A DNA stretch of 64,000 bases from Promethearchaeota archaeon Loki_b31 (GTDB taxonomy: Archaea > Asgardarchaeota > Lokiarchaeia > Sigyniarchaeales > SOKP01). Shown one piece after another: positions 20,491 to 30,876 of the stretch. The stretch's first letter is position 1; every line of letters starts with the position of its first letter. The translations under genes and the position numbers were made by a program. The stretch covers positions 1-64,000 of the forward strand of contig NJBI01000005.1 in assembly GCA_005222975.1 (NCBI GenBank). The letters run 5' to 3'. The notes beneath the pieces are model-generated. The model was not told the origin of the DNA and did not search any database. It saw only the letters and a list, made by a program, of their open reading frames with translations.

Positions 20491-21258
20491 ATGCAAAACA
20501 AAATTATTATAGAAAAGATAAGAGATTTCTTAGAAAGGGAACGAAAGCACGGAAAGCTCTTGGTCTTTTATCGTTCAGACTCGAATCACACTGCTATTTT
20601 AGATAATTTTGGGATTAAAGTTGAATTGAATAAATTTAAAGAAATCATCCTTGAAGAAGAGACGGGTATAGAACTTGGTGGGATGAAAAAAAAATCCTTC
20701 TCAATAATATTTCCAATTGAAGATGCCCAACTAATCGATACTGGAAAAATAAGTTTATTAGGTCCAGAAATTGATAAATGTTTGGATAAAAATATAGATT
20801 TTGGGATGATGATTTTAATTGGAGTCGAGAACAGCACAGAGAAGGATATAAATGAGTTAAGGCAATTGAGTTTTATCTCTAATGGCATGGAAGGGTTTTC
20901 CATTCGAACTATTCCTCGCAGGTTTTGGTGTAGATTAAGTACATCAACCTTGCAGAAAGGATTTTCATTCGAATTTTTAGGAAATGCTATTATTTCTCTA
21001 TACAAACAAAAATTTAAAGGTTTAGTTAAAACTATAGAAGTTATATTAATCAGTTCATATCCCGATTCTATTAAAAATTTCATTACGCTATCGTCAGAAA
21101 TTACAGATAGGTTTAAAGAAAAATGGAGAAAAAAAATAGAAGAATGGAAAAAGAGGATTGATTGCGATTACGATTGGGGTTGTGAAATATGCCCTTATCA
21201 AGAAGAATGTTTAGATATTAAGCAAGTATTAGTTTTAAGAGAGGAGATTGAGAAATAA
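20491..21258 (+). CDS. stand-alone protein resembling the middle domain of acetyl-CoA synthase (AcsB/CdhC), with C-terminal Cys motif
   Basis: ELGGMKKKSFSIIFPIEDAQLIDTGKISLLGPEID...FWCRLSTSTLQKGFSFEFLGNAI...KQKFKGLVKTIEV resembles ELGG...F...DGK...GPDID...WLRVSKDAVAKGFRFKNYGE...KEEFPAIVDRVQV of ACS; tail CDYDWGCEICPYQEEC. Confidence 0.6.
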   Translation: MQNKIIIEKIRDFLERERKHGKLLVFYRSDSNHTAILDNFGIKVELNKFKEIILEEETGIELGGMKKKSFSIIFPIEDAQLIDTGKISLLGPEIDKCLDKNIDFGMMILIGVENSTEKDINELRQLSFISNGMEGFSIRTIPRRFWCRLSTSTLQKGFSFEFLGNAIISLYKQKFKGLVKTIEVILISSYPDSIKNFITLSSEITDRFKEKWRKKIEEWKKRIDCDYDWGCEICPYQEECLDIKQVLVLREEIEK

Positions 21259-21281
21259 ACGGATAAATTGAGGTGTATTAA

Positions 21282-22058
21282 ATGAAAAACCAGAGAAAAA
21301 AGCCACTTATAGTTGCTATTGTCGGAAAAGGAGGGGTTGGAAAAACAATTGTAACAACTCTTATTGCTAAAGCAATTTCAATCTCTTATAATTTCAAATT
21401 ATTACTGATTGATGCAGACCCTACTCATCCGCATCTTAGTAAAATGGTTAATTTACTTCCTGAGAAAAGTCTCGAGATGGTTAGAGCCGAATTAATTGAT
21501 AAAACAATAAATAAAAAAAAAGATATCCAAACGCTAGCAGAGAACATAGATTTTGAGGTTTATAGCGCTATTAAGGAAAGTAAAGATTTTAGTCTGTTTT
21601 CAATTGGTCAGCCCGAAGGTCCAGGTTGTTTCTGTCCCTCGAATGCTCTACTACGAAAAGTTATAGAATCAATTTCTAGTGATTTTGACATCGTTTTGAT
21701 AGATTGTGAAGCGGGACTTGAACAAATTAACCGAATGGTAATTAAATCTGTTGATATTATCTTAATTATTTCAGATATATCTCTAAGGAGTATAGAAACT
21801 GCTAAATCAATTAAAAAAAGCGCTAAAAAATTTACAAACTATAGAAAAATAGGCGTTATAATAAATAGAGTTAAAGGTGATATTACTAATATTCTGGATA
21901 AGCTTAGAGAATACGATTTACCTTTAATTGCATTAATTCCTGAAGATGAAATTCTAACTAAATTTGATTTAGAAGGTAAGGCTATAATTGATGTTCCAGA
22001 AGATTCTAAAAGTTTTCAAAAAATAACAAATAATATAGAAAAAATACTAGAAATCTGA
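21282..22058 (+). CDS. CooC/MinD-like P-loop ATPase (nickel-insertion type)
   Basis: GKGGVGKTIVTTLIAKA, LLIDADPTHPHL, PGCFCPSNALLR, DIVLIDCEAGLEQINR. Confidence 0.85.
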   Translation: MKNQRKKPLIVAIVGKGGVGKTIVTTLIAKAISISYNFKLLLIDADPTHPHLSKMVNLLPEKSLEMVRAELIDKTINKKKDIQTLAENIDFEVYSAIKESKDFSLFSIGQPEGPGCFCPSNALLRKVIESISSDFDIVLIDCEAGLEQINRMVIKSVDIILIISDISLRSIETAKSIKKSAKKFTNYRKIGVIINRVKGDITNILDKLREYDLPLIALIPEDEILTKFDLEGKAIIDVPEDSKSFQKITNNIEKILEI

Positions 22059-22269
22059 ACATTGAATTAAATATTCTTTTCAAGTTAAATCTATAATTTT
22101 AAGCCTAATAATAACACCAATCTGACAGTTTTCTCTTAATTTACTATTTATAAAAGTTTAAATATAAAAATTTAGATTGAAGAATCAAGAAAGAATGTCT
22201 TATTTTTAACTGAAACTAAAAAAAATACAGTATAATTATAGATCCTTAATTGTATAGCATTCTGGGTTA

Positions 22270-23859
22270 ATGAAAATGTTGCGACAAATATATATCTTAA
22301 AGGATGGGAATATAATATACGAGAAAGACTTTGGTAAAGTCTTGTCTTCTGAAAATTTTCAAAGTATTTATCAAGAAGTTGAGGCAGAGATATCTCGTGG
22401 TCTTTTAAACGATTTTGGAAGCTCTAATTTTTTTAAACATAGAATTATATATACCGTAGACAGAGCTTTAAAATTAATCTTTATATTCATAATTGGATTC
22501 AATGATGATATGGAAACTGTAAAACTAGAATTAAATAAATTAAAGAATGATTTTTTAGAATCATTTGGTGATATTCTCGACAATTTAGATCCATCGCTCT
22601 TCGAAATATTTAACCCATTAATAGAATCAATTCATAAAAACATAAAAACTAAAATCTCGTTGGTAGGATTTTCTGGAGTAGGGAAAACAACAATTACTAA
22701 ATTAATACGTAATGAAGAGGTTCCCGAAACGCACATTCCTACAATAACAGGTAAAGTTTCCACTATTAAAATTGGAAAGTTAACCTTCCATTTATGGGAT
22801 TTTGCTGGTCAAGAACAATTTAGCTATTTATGGAACGATTTTATCCTGGGGAGCGATGCTGTCCTCTTAATTACAAACTCAACTTTAGAAAATGTAGAGA
22901 AAAGCAAATACTTCGTTGAATTAATAAAAGAACAGACACCAAACGCGCATTCCGCTGCAATTGCAAATAAGCAAGACTTAGATGGGGCGTTAAGCGTTGA
23001 AAAGATCGAAGAAATACTCGGAATCAAGACATATTCGATGGTTGCAATTGAACCCAATAATCGAGATAAAATGGTCCAAATCGTTGCAGATATCTTAGAA
23101 ATGAATATGGAAGAATCAACGCTATTGAAACCTTTATTTGAAAGAGATCAATTAATTCAATTAGCTAAAAAAAGCTTAGAAAACGGAGATATTGCTGAAA
23201 GTGCGAGTTATTTTGATAAAATCGCAGACTTATGTCTTGAATTGGGAGATGATGCTCTTTATAAAGAATTTTACCTAAAATCTGAAAAATTAAAACGATA
23301 TCTACCCGATATAACAAATCTTCAAGAATATCAAAACAATACCGATCTAAACGACTCTGACTCCGATGACGATGGACTGACTGATGGACAAGAAGTTAAT
23401 GCTTACTTTACTGATCCAAATGACCCCGATAGTGACAATGATGGAATGCCAGACGGATGGGAAGTAAATAACAGCTTAAACCCTAATGTTGACGACTCTG
23501 CAAACGACCCTGGTGGTGATAGGTTAACAAATCTTCAAGAATATCAAAATGATACCGATCCAAACGACTCTGACTCCGATGACGATGGACTGACTGATGG
23601 ACAAGAAGTTAATGCTTCCTTTACTGATCCGAATGACCCCGATAGTGACGATGTTGGAATGTCAGACGGATGGGAAGTAAATAACAGCTTAAACCCTAAT
23701 GTTGACGACTCTACAAATGACCCTGGTGGTGATAGGTTAACAAATCTTCAAGAATATCAAAATGATACCGATCCAAACGACTCTGACTCCGATGACGATG
23801 AACTGACTGATGGACAAGAAGTTAATGATTACTCTACTGATCCGAATGACTCTGGTTAA
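22270..23859 (+). CDS. longin-like domain + Arf-like GTPase + thrombospondin type-3-like calcium-binding repeats
   Basis: N-term RQIYILKDGNIIYEKDFG (longin/roadblock-like); GFSGVGKT, LWDFAGQEQF, NKQDL; C-term repeated DSDSDDDGLTDGQEVNAYFTDPNDPDSDNDGMPDGWEVNNSLNPNV. Confidence 0.8.
   Translation: MKMLRQIYILKDGNIIYEKDFGKVLSSENFQSIYQEVEAEISRGLLNDFGSSNFFKHRIIYTVDRALKLIFIFIIGFNDDMETVKLELNKLKNDFLESFGDILDNLDPSLFEIFNPLIESIHKNIKTKISLVGFSGVGKTTITKLIRNEEVPETHIPTITGKVSTIKIGKLTFHLWDFAGQEQFSYLWNDFILGSDAVLLITNSTLENVEKSKYFVELIKEQTPNAHSAAIANKQDLDGALSVEKIEEILGIKTYSMVAIEPNNRDKMVQIVADILEMNMEESTLLKPLFERDQLIQLAKKSLENGDIAESASYFDKIADLCLELGDDALYKEFYLKSEKLKRYLPDITNLQEYQNNTDLNDSDSDDDGLTDGQEVNAYFTDPNDPDSDNDGMPDGWEVNNSLNPNVDDSANDPGGDRLTNLQEYQNDTDPNDSDSDDDGLTDGQEVNASFTDPNDPDSDDVGMSDGWEVNNSLNPNVDDSTNDPGGDRLTNLQEYQNDTDPNDSDSDDDELTDGQEVNDYSTDPNDSG
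23313..23859 (+). repeat. in-frame 213-bp (71-aa) tandem repeat, two full units plus partial third
   Basis: aacaaatcttcaagaatatcaaaa begins at 23313, 23526 and 23739; units near-identical at nucleotide level. Confidence 0.9.
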
Positions 23860-23955
23860 TACGAATGATGAGTAAATAAAAATCGTAAAATGATTTAGTT
23901 TTAATTATAAAACTTAATGTTCAAAAAATTAAAATAAAAAAAAATAAAAAATAAT

Positions 23956-25059
23956 TTATTCTTTAGATTTTGTTTTAAGCTTGTAAGGACGATATGCATC
24001 TTCAAGCACATTTAGATACTCAATTAAAACCGGCTCTGATTTTGATTTCACGTCGTATTGATGTAGTATCGTACTTAACATATATCTAGGATATACAAGG
24101 GAAATATGTAAGTCAGAAAGCAATGCATAATATTCAGTTCCATTTTCTCTTTGGAATACGTGTAAAATTTTATTATCCCATAACTTCTTAATTCCGCCGT
24201 CTATATCATCTACTCCTTTTTTTCTAAGTTTTTCCAAAGTATTCCTAGTTACTATTGCGATTCTCATTAATTTTAGTATCTCATATAACTGTGGATCAGT
24301 GAGAATATCTACTAATTTCAAATTGTCATCTTCAGAAGGTCGGTAATTTTGAAAGAATCTTCTAACTTCAGAGTTGTACGCTTCGACTAAAGGTTCAGGA
24401 AGTCCTCGCCCTACAGGATCGCTCAATATTTTGAGAGGTGGTCTTCTAATCATGAATATGTCGTTTATGAAAAATAGTAGCTCAGAAGGCATTCCTTTTA
24501 CAGAAGCTTCTTTTACGATATCTTTTTTGATCAGTTCAATTAAGATCGCATCAATATCAAAAAAGCCTCTACGGTATTTATCTTTTAACCACACTTTTAG
24601 TTCTGATTTGGAAACGACTCCTTCGTCTCTTAATCTGTTTATGAGTAATCTATTTATTTCATCTTGAAAAGTTAAAGCGAGAGCTTGTTCATTGTTTAGA
24701 TGAGGGTAAGCAGACAAACGTTGGAACAAAAAGGGAATCATTTCGAGATATGCTCGATTTTCAAAATTCTGAAGGATTATCCGTGATATATCCGCCAATC
24801 CGCCTTCGTAAAGGTCTGGGTCGTCGTCCAAGTTTAAAATTAAAATGAGATATAACGGTCTTTCACCTCCAGTATAGTATGACGCAATATTCAAATGACC
24901 CACCATTAAGCTTATCATTCCGGGGTCTCCCGTATATTCATGAGCGGCATAGATTTGCATTAAGGTCTCATCCGATATGATAATTTCTTCGGGGTACTTT
25001 GTAATAATATCCGTACTTACTTTAGGGTCCCATCTCATTATGATAAATCCAATTGGCAT
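23956..25059 (-). CDS. cytosolic protein of unknown function, possible longin-like N-terminus and winged-helix segments
   Basis: GFIIMRWDPKVSTDIITKYPEE N-terminus; starts overlapping the stop of the upstream 1460-aa gene. Confidence 0.5.
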   Translation of the reverse strand: MPIGFIIMRWDPKVSTDIITKYPEEIIISDETLMQIYAAHEYTGDPGMISLMVGHLNIASYYTGGERPLYLILILNLDDDPDLYEGGLADISRIILQNFENRAYLEMIPFLFQRLSAYPHLNNEQALALTFQDEINRLLINRLRDEGVVSKSELKVWLKDKYRRGFFDIDAILIELIKKDIVKEASVKGMPSELLFFINDIFMIRRPPLKILSDPVGRGLPEPLVEAYNSEVRRFFQNYRPSEDDNLKLVDILTDPQLYEILKLMRIAIVTRNTLEKLRKKGVDDIDGGIKKLWDNKILHVFQRENGTEYYALLSDLHISLVYPRYMLSTILHQYDVKSKSEPVLIEYLNVLEDAYRPYKLKTKSKE

Positions 25060-28000
25060 TAGTCTCTATCGCCTCCTTTTTTGGATTTTTTCCCTTTCAA
25101 TGGAATAGTCTTTAATTTCAAATCACGCGTACCTAATGTATCTTCAAGGGAAAGGTCTAAAGCTTTCCAATCTTCTCCGAATAATTTCAGCATCATTTGT
25201 TCCTTTGTTTTGATTGCATAAGATTCAGATATAGTTTTTTTTGATTTTATCGTACTTTTAACTTTCCTGATTTTTTTGACGAACTTTGGAATTCTCGCCT
25301 GCTGAATAACCCTATAAGTTATTAAACTTCCAGCAATGCCAACAATAGCGGCAGTAATTAAGATAAAGTAAAACACGGGCATGCCAGGAAATAGTTCTTC
25401 CATTTGTATGTTAATGACTATTCTAATTTCTTGAGATGTGAAATTTACTATTTGAACTCTTATTATTCCAGACAAGAGATTTGGTGCGAAAAAGGCTTCA
25501 ATTACTTCGGTTTCGAAAGTCAATGAATATATGCCAGGAGAAGTTTCGTTAAAATTGTATTCAGATCCTCCAATACTAAGGGTTACCGTAGCGTTTTCTA
25601 ACGGAATATTTCCTCTGGTTATATCTTGTAAATTTATTTCAAAACTTACGCTATCTCCATGAATTACATTAACTTGGTTTCCCACTAAATTTTCTACGCT
25701 TATCTCAACCTCAAATTCTCTTAAAACCATCTCTAAATTAATAAGGGCTGATTTTGTCTCATAGTTTTCTTTTTGTAATGTAACATATAAATAGTAAAAA
25801 CCGACTTGTTGATGTTCTGTGTTAAAGTCTAAAGTATAAGTTTTATCTTCGCCTTGTATTAGCGTTCCTGAACCGTCTCTACCTGGAATAATACCTCCAC
25901 TTTCATTTAATTCTTGCCAGATGTAAGTAGCAATTGTCAAATCCCCTAATATTTCCAGCGTATTAGCATCGCTATAAGTAAATATGAAATTGTGAGCATC
26001 CTGAACCCATACTTTTGGGTTTAGATATACTAATTCGCTTTGTCCGTTAAGATCAGTTTTTCTCTCAAGTATAGTAAGGTAAATCAAGAAATTAGATTGC
26101 GTAGTATAATTTTCAAATGAAGCTATAACATTAATAATTTTAAGTCCCGTACTTTGAGCATCTGAAGTGTTAATTGTAAATGTATAATACAAGTTATTTA
26201 AAGGGTCTGTAAATACATTAATAGGGTTAAGACCCATCCAAGTATAAGTTAAAGTAGCACCCATTAATGGGGTACCTGTTTCATCTATGAAATATTGTAA
26301 TGAAATATTTACAAGTTCATTGTAATATGCAGAAATAGACTGATCCAATATCTCTATACGCGTATCATAATCATGGACGCTGATATCTGTAGGTATGGTT
26401 TTCACCTTAACTATGAAATTCACCGAATTAGGTTCTGGATATCCAGGATATAAACCTTCTATTACCACGTAATATAATTTATAAGTACCTCCCGCAGATA
26501 ATCTATTAGAATTAATCGTTGCCGTAAAATTTCCAGGACCCGATCCTCCTCCCATAGTCTCAGTTATTAAATCGATCTCTGAGCCAATTTCTCTAAAATA
26601 TAATATACATGTCGCACTAGGATCAGTTATGGCATTCCATGTAATTCCGTTGTCTAGAGTATAATTAAAGATTACAGAATAGGTTAAATCTTCGCCCCAA
26701 AACACTTCTAATGTCCCAGAAGAATTAAAGAATGCTGTGTCATAATTTGTAATGTTTATTTCTTGTTTGAAAATTATGTTGAATGTAATTGATGCGGCTC
26801 CCAATAAAGTATAGTTATAAAACTGTACGCCGTTATTATCTGTTGGTCTCCATTGAATATCAGGATATAAGTATGTTACATTGAAATCTGCGTTAGTTAT
26901 GTTAACAATATCAATTGAAAAATTATATACTCTATCTTTAAAAAACCAAAATGGAATATCATTTATTTGACCATAAGCATATCCATTTCTATCAGAATCA
27001 GATATTAGGTTAGTTATAGCCTCTCCGGTTTGATTGTCAAAAACTTTAACCACCGCATCTACTGGTGCTCCTTCTGGAGATAACTCATTTATATTTATAA
27101 CTCTAATATTTAATCTTGATAAATGTGTTTTATTTAAGACGTTGCAAGTCTCGAGTAAATCAATCGTAATAAGCCCATTACACGTAGTATCATTTACGCC
27201 GTTTATCTCAATAAATAGTCCATAAACCTCGAACTTTTCGCTTTCTAACTTTAAATTCTCCACCTTAGGAATGTCAATTTCTATAAAGTCATGATCCTCG
27301 TTAAAACCATAACCATCTTCGAAATATATTAGGTTTTCATCGCCAGTACCTGTTGAGTTGTATTTATCTATATAATAAATCGAAACATTCGTTAGTTGAT
27401 TGTTCATTCCCGTTAATGTGATGTTGGCTTTAATAATATTCTTATTTCCAAAATCGGTTCTCGATCCATCAGTGTAAACGATTTCTTGTACAAGGTATCG
27501 TTCTTCACTCAAGGGTGCTAAGTTTGTATCATCAACTAATAGAGCGTGAGTTTTACTTTTTACGTTTTCATATTCGTCCCTGGTAATGTATGATTCGTTT
27601 AGCAGAAATGGACTTTCGCTATAATCATCGTTTGCGTAAAAAACTCTGAAGTAATAATCTGAAGTATTAAGCCATCGAAATGTTGCTTTTCCATTATTTT
27701 CCAGCGTTAAGGTATCTAATAAAACACCACCATTACTTTCATTGATTTCAATGTATCCATAATTTAAAGGAATTCCTTCCCAATCTGTGACCTCAAAATC
27801 TATCGTCCATAAATTTAAGGTGAAATCAAAACTGTACGATGTTCCATTAAGGATTTTTACCATACTTCCTACAAATTCTTCACGAGAATCTAAAGTGTAA
27901 TTTGCTGTAATATTATATTCGCCATTAAGTAACCCTGAGAAGAATACGGAACCATTGAAAGCAGATGTATATGCTGAATCAACAATATAACTTGGTGTAC

Positions 28001-29441
28001 CTTTAGCAGATTCGTTTAATACAAAAATTTCGGCATTAGGCACAATACGACCATCAACATCTCTAGCTGTAATCGTTAACTCAGATTTACGAGCTTGTAC
28101 TTCGTGAACTGAAGCAGTTAAAGTATAATTAAATCCTAGATCGTCAACTTGGAAAAACGCTGATTTTTCTTTGTATGATGCATCTGATTCGTCACCCCAT
28201 ACCCCAATTTCGAAAAATAATTCTTTACCCATATAACTACTTAAATCAATGTAAATATAACCAGTTAGTTCTCCGTCGCTAGAACCTGATACCGTATCTA
28301 CCGTAGTAGAATGATCAGGAAAATCAAATAATTCAGTAGTATCATCCCACTTTCTCGCTGGAACATTATAGTATGCGTTTCCATCGTAAGATTCGGCGTA
28401 ATTCTGGTAAGTAGGGCTTATGTCGTTATCATCGTGGTTATCAGGGTCTGGATCGTAATGAGGACTCGACCCATTTAGAATTTTTATAAAGTAACCATCT
28501 TTATGGATCGTATCTGGATTTACGTTTTTAGGTCTTTCAAATCTAAACGTTCTGATGTTTCTATATACCTTTAAGAAAATTCCACCACCTTCAACTATTG
28601 GAACGGTAAATGGATGAGAAAAGAGGGTTCCAGCATAATCGTGAACAATTGGATCCTCTGAAAATTCGTAAGCAGCGCCCCATTTATAAGCATATGTTCC
28701 TTGTGCAACTCTTTCTGCTCCTGTCGGATTATCAAGCAACTTATTTTCAAAATATTCATAACTAGTTGCTGAACTATTGGATGGATCAGGACTTGGATTA
28801 TTTTTGCCCTTTATCGTGTCAACTGGATTATGCGAGAATGTCCACCCGTCAGGTACAAATTTAACACTAGTATCAATATCTAATTCAAAATCACCATTTT
28901 TAACCCATCCAAAACTATCGTTTGGGTCTTTAGATTCCGCATTGACAGCTCCTGTATTTCCGAAATACATATAAGCGTCGATTTCAAACGTATTTTGAGA
29001 AATATTGGTGTCAAAAAAGACTATTGCATAATTTAAAGAAGGGTAATCCTTTACTACATAATATTTCCGTAAAACACCGTTCTCTACGATTCTTATGTCA
29101 TCTAAATCTGGCTGCATCTTTCCTGCTTGTACTAATTCGTCATAATTGAAAGAGAAACTAACGCCAAAATTGGTAAAATTTAGAGCGTATGGGTTGGTTA
29201 TGTTTACCAAACACCTATATTCAAAAGATGAATCCCACCACGATGCTTCACCAAAAATGCTTAGTTTAGGCGTATCAAAAGTATCATAACCAATTTCAGT
29301 GTCGTCATAATAGTTAGGGAGCGAAGGATCTGGGGATTGTTTCGATGAGAACAATGCCGGATTTATATAGACGCTAGACACTAAGAAAATCGAAATTAAA
29401 AGCAATTGTTTAAAGTATTTTGTGTTTATCAATTCTATCAA
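25059..29441 (-). CDS. 1460-aa single-pass surface protein (DUF2341-like N-terminal domain, Ig-like repeats, C-terminal TM and basic cytosolic tail)
   Basis: Signal-like N-terminus; WWDSSFEYRCLVNITNP...MYFGNTGAVNAES (DUF2341-like); TM VFYFILITAAIVGIAGSLITYRVI followed by Lys-rich tail. Confidence 0.7.
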   Translation of the reverse strand: MIELINTKYFKQLLLISIFLVSSVYINPALFSSKQSPDPSLPNYYDDTEIGYDTFDTPKLSIFGEASWWDSSFEYRCLVNITNPYALNFTNFGVSFSFNYDELVQAGKMQPDLDDIRIVENGVLRKYYVVKDYPSLNYAIVFFDTNISQNTFEIDAYMYFGNTGAVNAESKDPNDSFGWVKNGDFELDIDTSVKFVPDGWTFSHNPVDTIKGKNNPSPDPSNSSATSYEYFENKLLDNPTGAERVAQGTYAYKWGAAYEFSEDPIVHDYAGTLFSHPFTVPIVEGGGIFLKVYRNIRTFRFERPKNVNPDTIHKDGYFIKILNGSSPHYDPDPDNHDDNDISPTYQNYAESYDGNAYYNVPARKWDDTTELFDFPDHSTTVDTVSGSSDGELTGYIYIDLSSYMGKELFFEIGVWGDESDASYKEKSAFFQVDDLGFNYTLTASVHEVQARKSELTITARDVDGRIVPNAEIFVLNESAKGTPSYIVDSAYTSAFNGSVFFSGLLNGEYNITANYTLDSREEFVGSMVKILNGTSYSFDFTLNLWTIDFEVTDWEGIPLNYGYIEINESNGGVLLDTLTLENNGKATFRWLNTSDYYFRVFYANDDYSESPFLLNESYITRDEYENVKSKTHALLVDDTNLAPLSEERYLVQEIVYTDGSRTDFGNKNIIKANITLTGMNNQLTNVSIYYIDKYNSTGTGDENLIYFEDGYGFNEDHDFIEIDIPKVENLKLESEKFEVYGLFIEINGVNDTTCNGLITIDLLETCNVLNKTHLSRLNIRVININELSPEGAPVDAVVKVFDNQTGEAITNLISDSDRNGYAYGQINDIPFWFFKDRVYNFSIDIVNITNADFNVTYLYPDIQWRPTDNNGVQFYNYTLLGAASITFNIIFKQEINITNYDTAFFNSSGTLEVFWGEDLTYSVIFNYTLDNGITWNAITDPSATCILYFREIGSEIDLITETMGGGSGPGNFTATINSNRLSAGGTYKLYYVVIEGLYPGYPEPNSVNFIVKVKTIPTDISVHDYDTRIEILDQSISAYYNELVNISLQYFIDETGTPLMGATLTYTWMGLNPINVFTDPLNNLYYTFTINTSDAQSTGLKIINVIASFENYTTQSNFLIYLTILERKTDLNGQSELVYLNPKVWVQDAHNFIFTYSDANTLEILGDLTIATYIWQELNESGGIIPGRDGSGTLIQGEDKTYTLDFNTEHQQVGFYYLYVTLQKENYETKSALINLEMVLREFEVEISVENLVGNQVNVIHGDSVSFEINLQDITRGNIPLENATVTLSIGGSEYNFNETSPGIYSLTFETEVIEAFFAPNLLSGIIRVQIVNFTSQEIRIVINIQMEELFPGMPVFYFILITAAIVGIAGSLITYRVIQQARIPKFVKKIRKVKSTIKSKKTISESYAIKTKEQMMLKLFGEDWKALDLSLEDTLGTRDLKLKTIPLKGKKSKKGGDRD

Positions 29442-29653
29442 CTTTTTTTTTAAATTTATAATTATTAGCTATATAATCTAGGAAGAAATATTTAAATGCA
29501 AACATGTCAGAAGATTTAAAAGTGAATTTTTTAAGTTTTCTGTATTTTAAATCCTTCAATTTTAAGATATATTAGAATATAAGAAAAAATTCGGTTTAAG
29601 ATGTATTATAATAACAAACGATACGAATAATATTTCATTACTAGAGTAGGAAA

Positions 29654-30694
29654 TTATAAATTAATCAAACAATATTCCACAAACTTTATAGGATCTAAAG
29701 CACATCCGCTTGAATCAAGCCCCCCGAGCTGGTCAAGCAAATTTTGGAGAATATTATTTCCGTTAAGCCACAAATCCTTTAAATTCATTAAAGATTCTAG
29801 CCCTTTTATCTGATTAATTTGATTATTTCCCAAGTCTAATGTCTCTAAATTTTGAAGAGTCTCAAGTCCCTTTATGAAAGTAATCTCGTTCCCCGAAAGA
29901 AATAACTTATTTAATTTCGTTAACGAATATAATCCGTTAATCTCGTGAATTTTATTATCTTTTAAATTCAAAACTTGTAAATTTTTACAGTTATCTAGAC
30001 CTTTAATCAGTTCAATTTGGTTTGCCGTAATCCACAACGTTTCTAACTGAGTAAGAGAATCTAAACCTTTTAATTCTTGTATTTGGTTATCATTTAGATA
30101 TAATTCCTTTAAATTTTTCAGATTTTTAAGCCCCTTAATGCCAGTTATTTGATTACCTGCCGTATTCAAAACTTTCAAATTTTTTAGATCTTCAAGTCCT
30201 TTAAGTTTTGTTAGCTGATTTCCAGCAAGCCAAAATACTTCTAAATTCTGTAATTCAAGCCCTTCTACATTACTAATTAAGTTCCAAGACAAATCTAATT
30301 TTTGAAGCGAAGTTAAAGAATTAAGCCCGCTCAACTGATTAATTTGATTCCCTCTTAAATATAATTCATTTAACTCAGTAAGATTATCTAGCCCATTTAT
30401 TTCTGTAATTTGATTTGATGCTAAATGCAAGATTTTTAGGTTTACTAATTCTTCTAATCCCGAAATTTCGGTAAGATTATTGCTTCCACAATTTAATATT
30501 TCTAGGTTCTGAAGCGTTTCTAATCCTTTTATTTCCGTAATCTCATTTGAACTAAGTTCTAGATGAGTTATATCAACTTTGTCTAAACCTTCAATTTCAG
30601 AGATATCTTTAATTTCTAATAAACCAAGATCTAGAAAACCATCCTTAATTTCAAATTTTTCGTTCTTATATTCAACAAATTTCATGCGCTTCAC
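29654..30694 (-). CDS. leucine-rich repeat protein (SDS22/internalin-like)
   Basis: ~13 repeats of LxxLxxLxLxxNxIxxIxGL, 22-aa periodicity. Confidence 0.9.
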   Translation of the reverse strand: MKRMKFVEYKNEKFEIKDGFLDLGLLEIKDISEIEGLDKVDITHLELSSNEITEIKGLETLQNLEILNCGSNNLTEISGLEELVNLKILHLASNQITEINGLDNLTELNELYLRGNQINQLSGLNSLTSLQKLDLSWNLISNVEGLELQNLEVFWLAGNQLTKLKGLEDLKNLKVLNTAGNQITGIKGLKNLKNLKELYLNDNQIQELKGLDSLTQLETLWITANQIELIKGLDNCKNLQVLNLKDNKIHEINGLYSLTKLNKLFLSGNEITFIKGLETLQNLETLDLGNNQINQIKGLESLMNLKDLWLNGNNILQNLLDQLGGLDSSGCALDPIKFVEYCLINL

Positions 30695-30876
30695 TTGAAT
30701 AAAAAATTCGGTTATTTTTCAAATTGATATCTCTGAGATTTATATTAAATTATTTAAAATTTATAGTTTTACGTTATATTCCTTACTTTTTTAAATATCA
30801 ATCAAAATTTAAGCGTACTTTTTTCCTATAATTTCAAACTTTAAAATAAATCGCAACCTTTAACACTTGATTTGGA

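Noticed and set aside
23313-23859. Possible CRISPR or non-coding satellite because of exact tandem repeats
   Set aside because: Period is 213 bp, with no spacers, and the repeat is in frame and encodes calcium-binding repeats.
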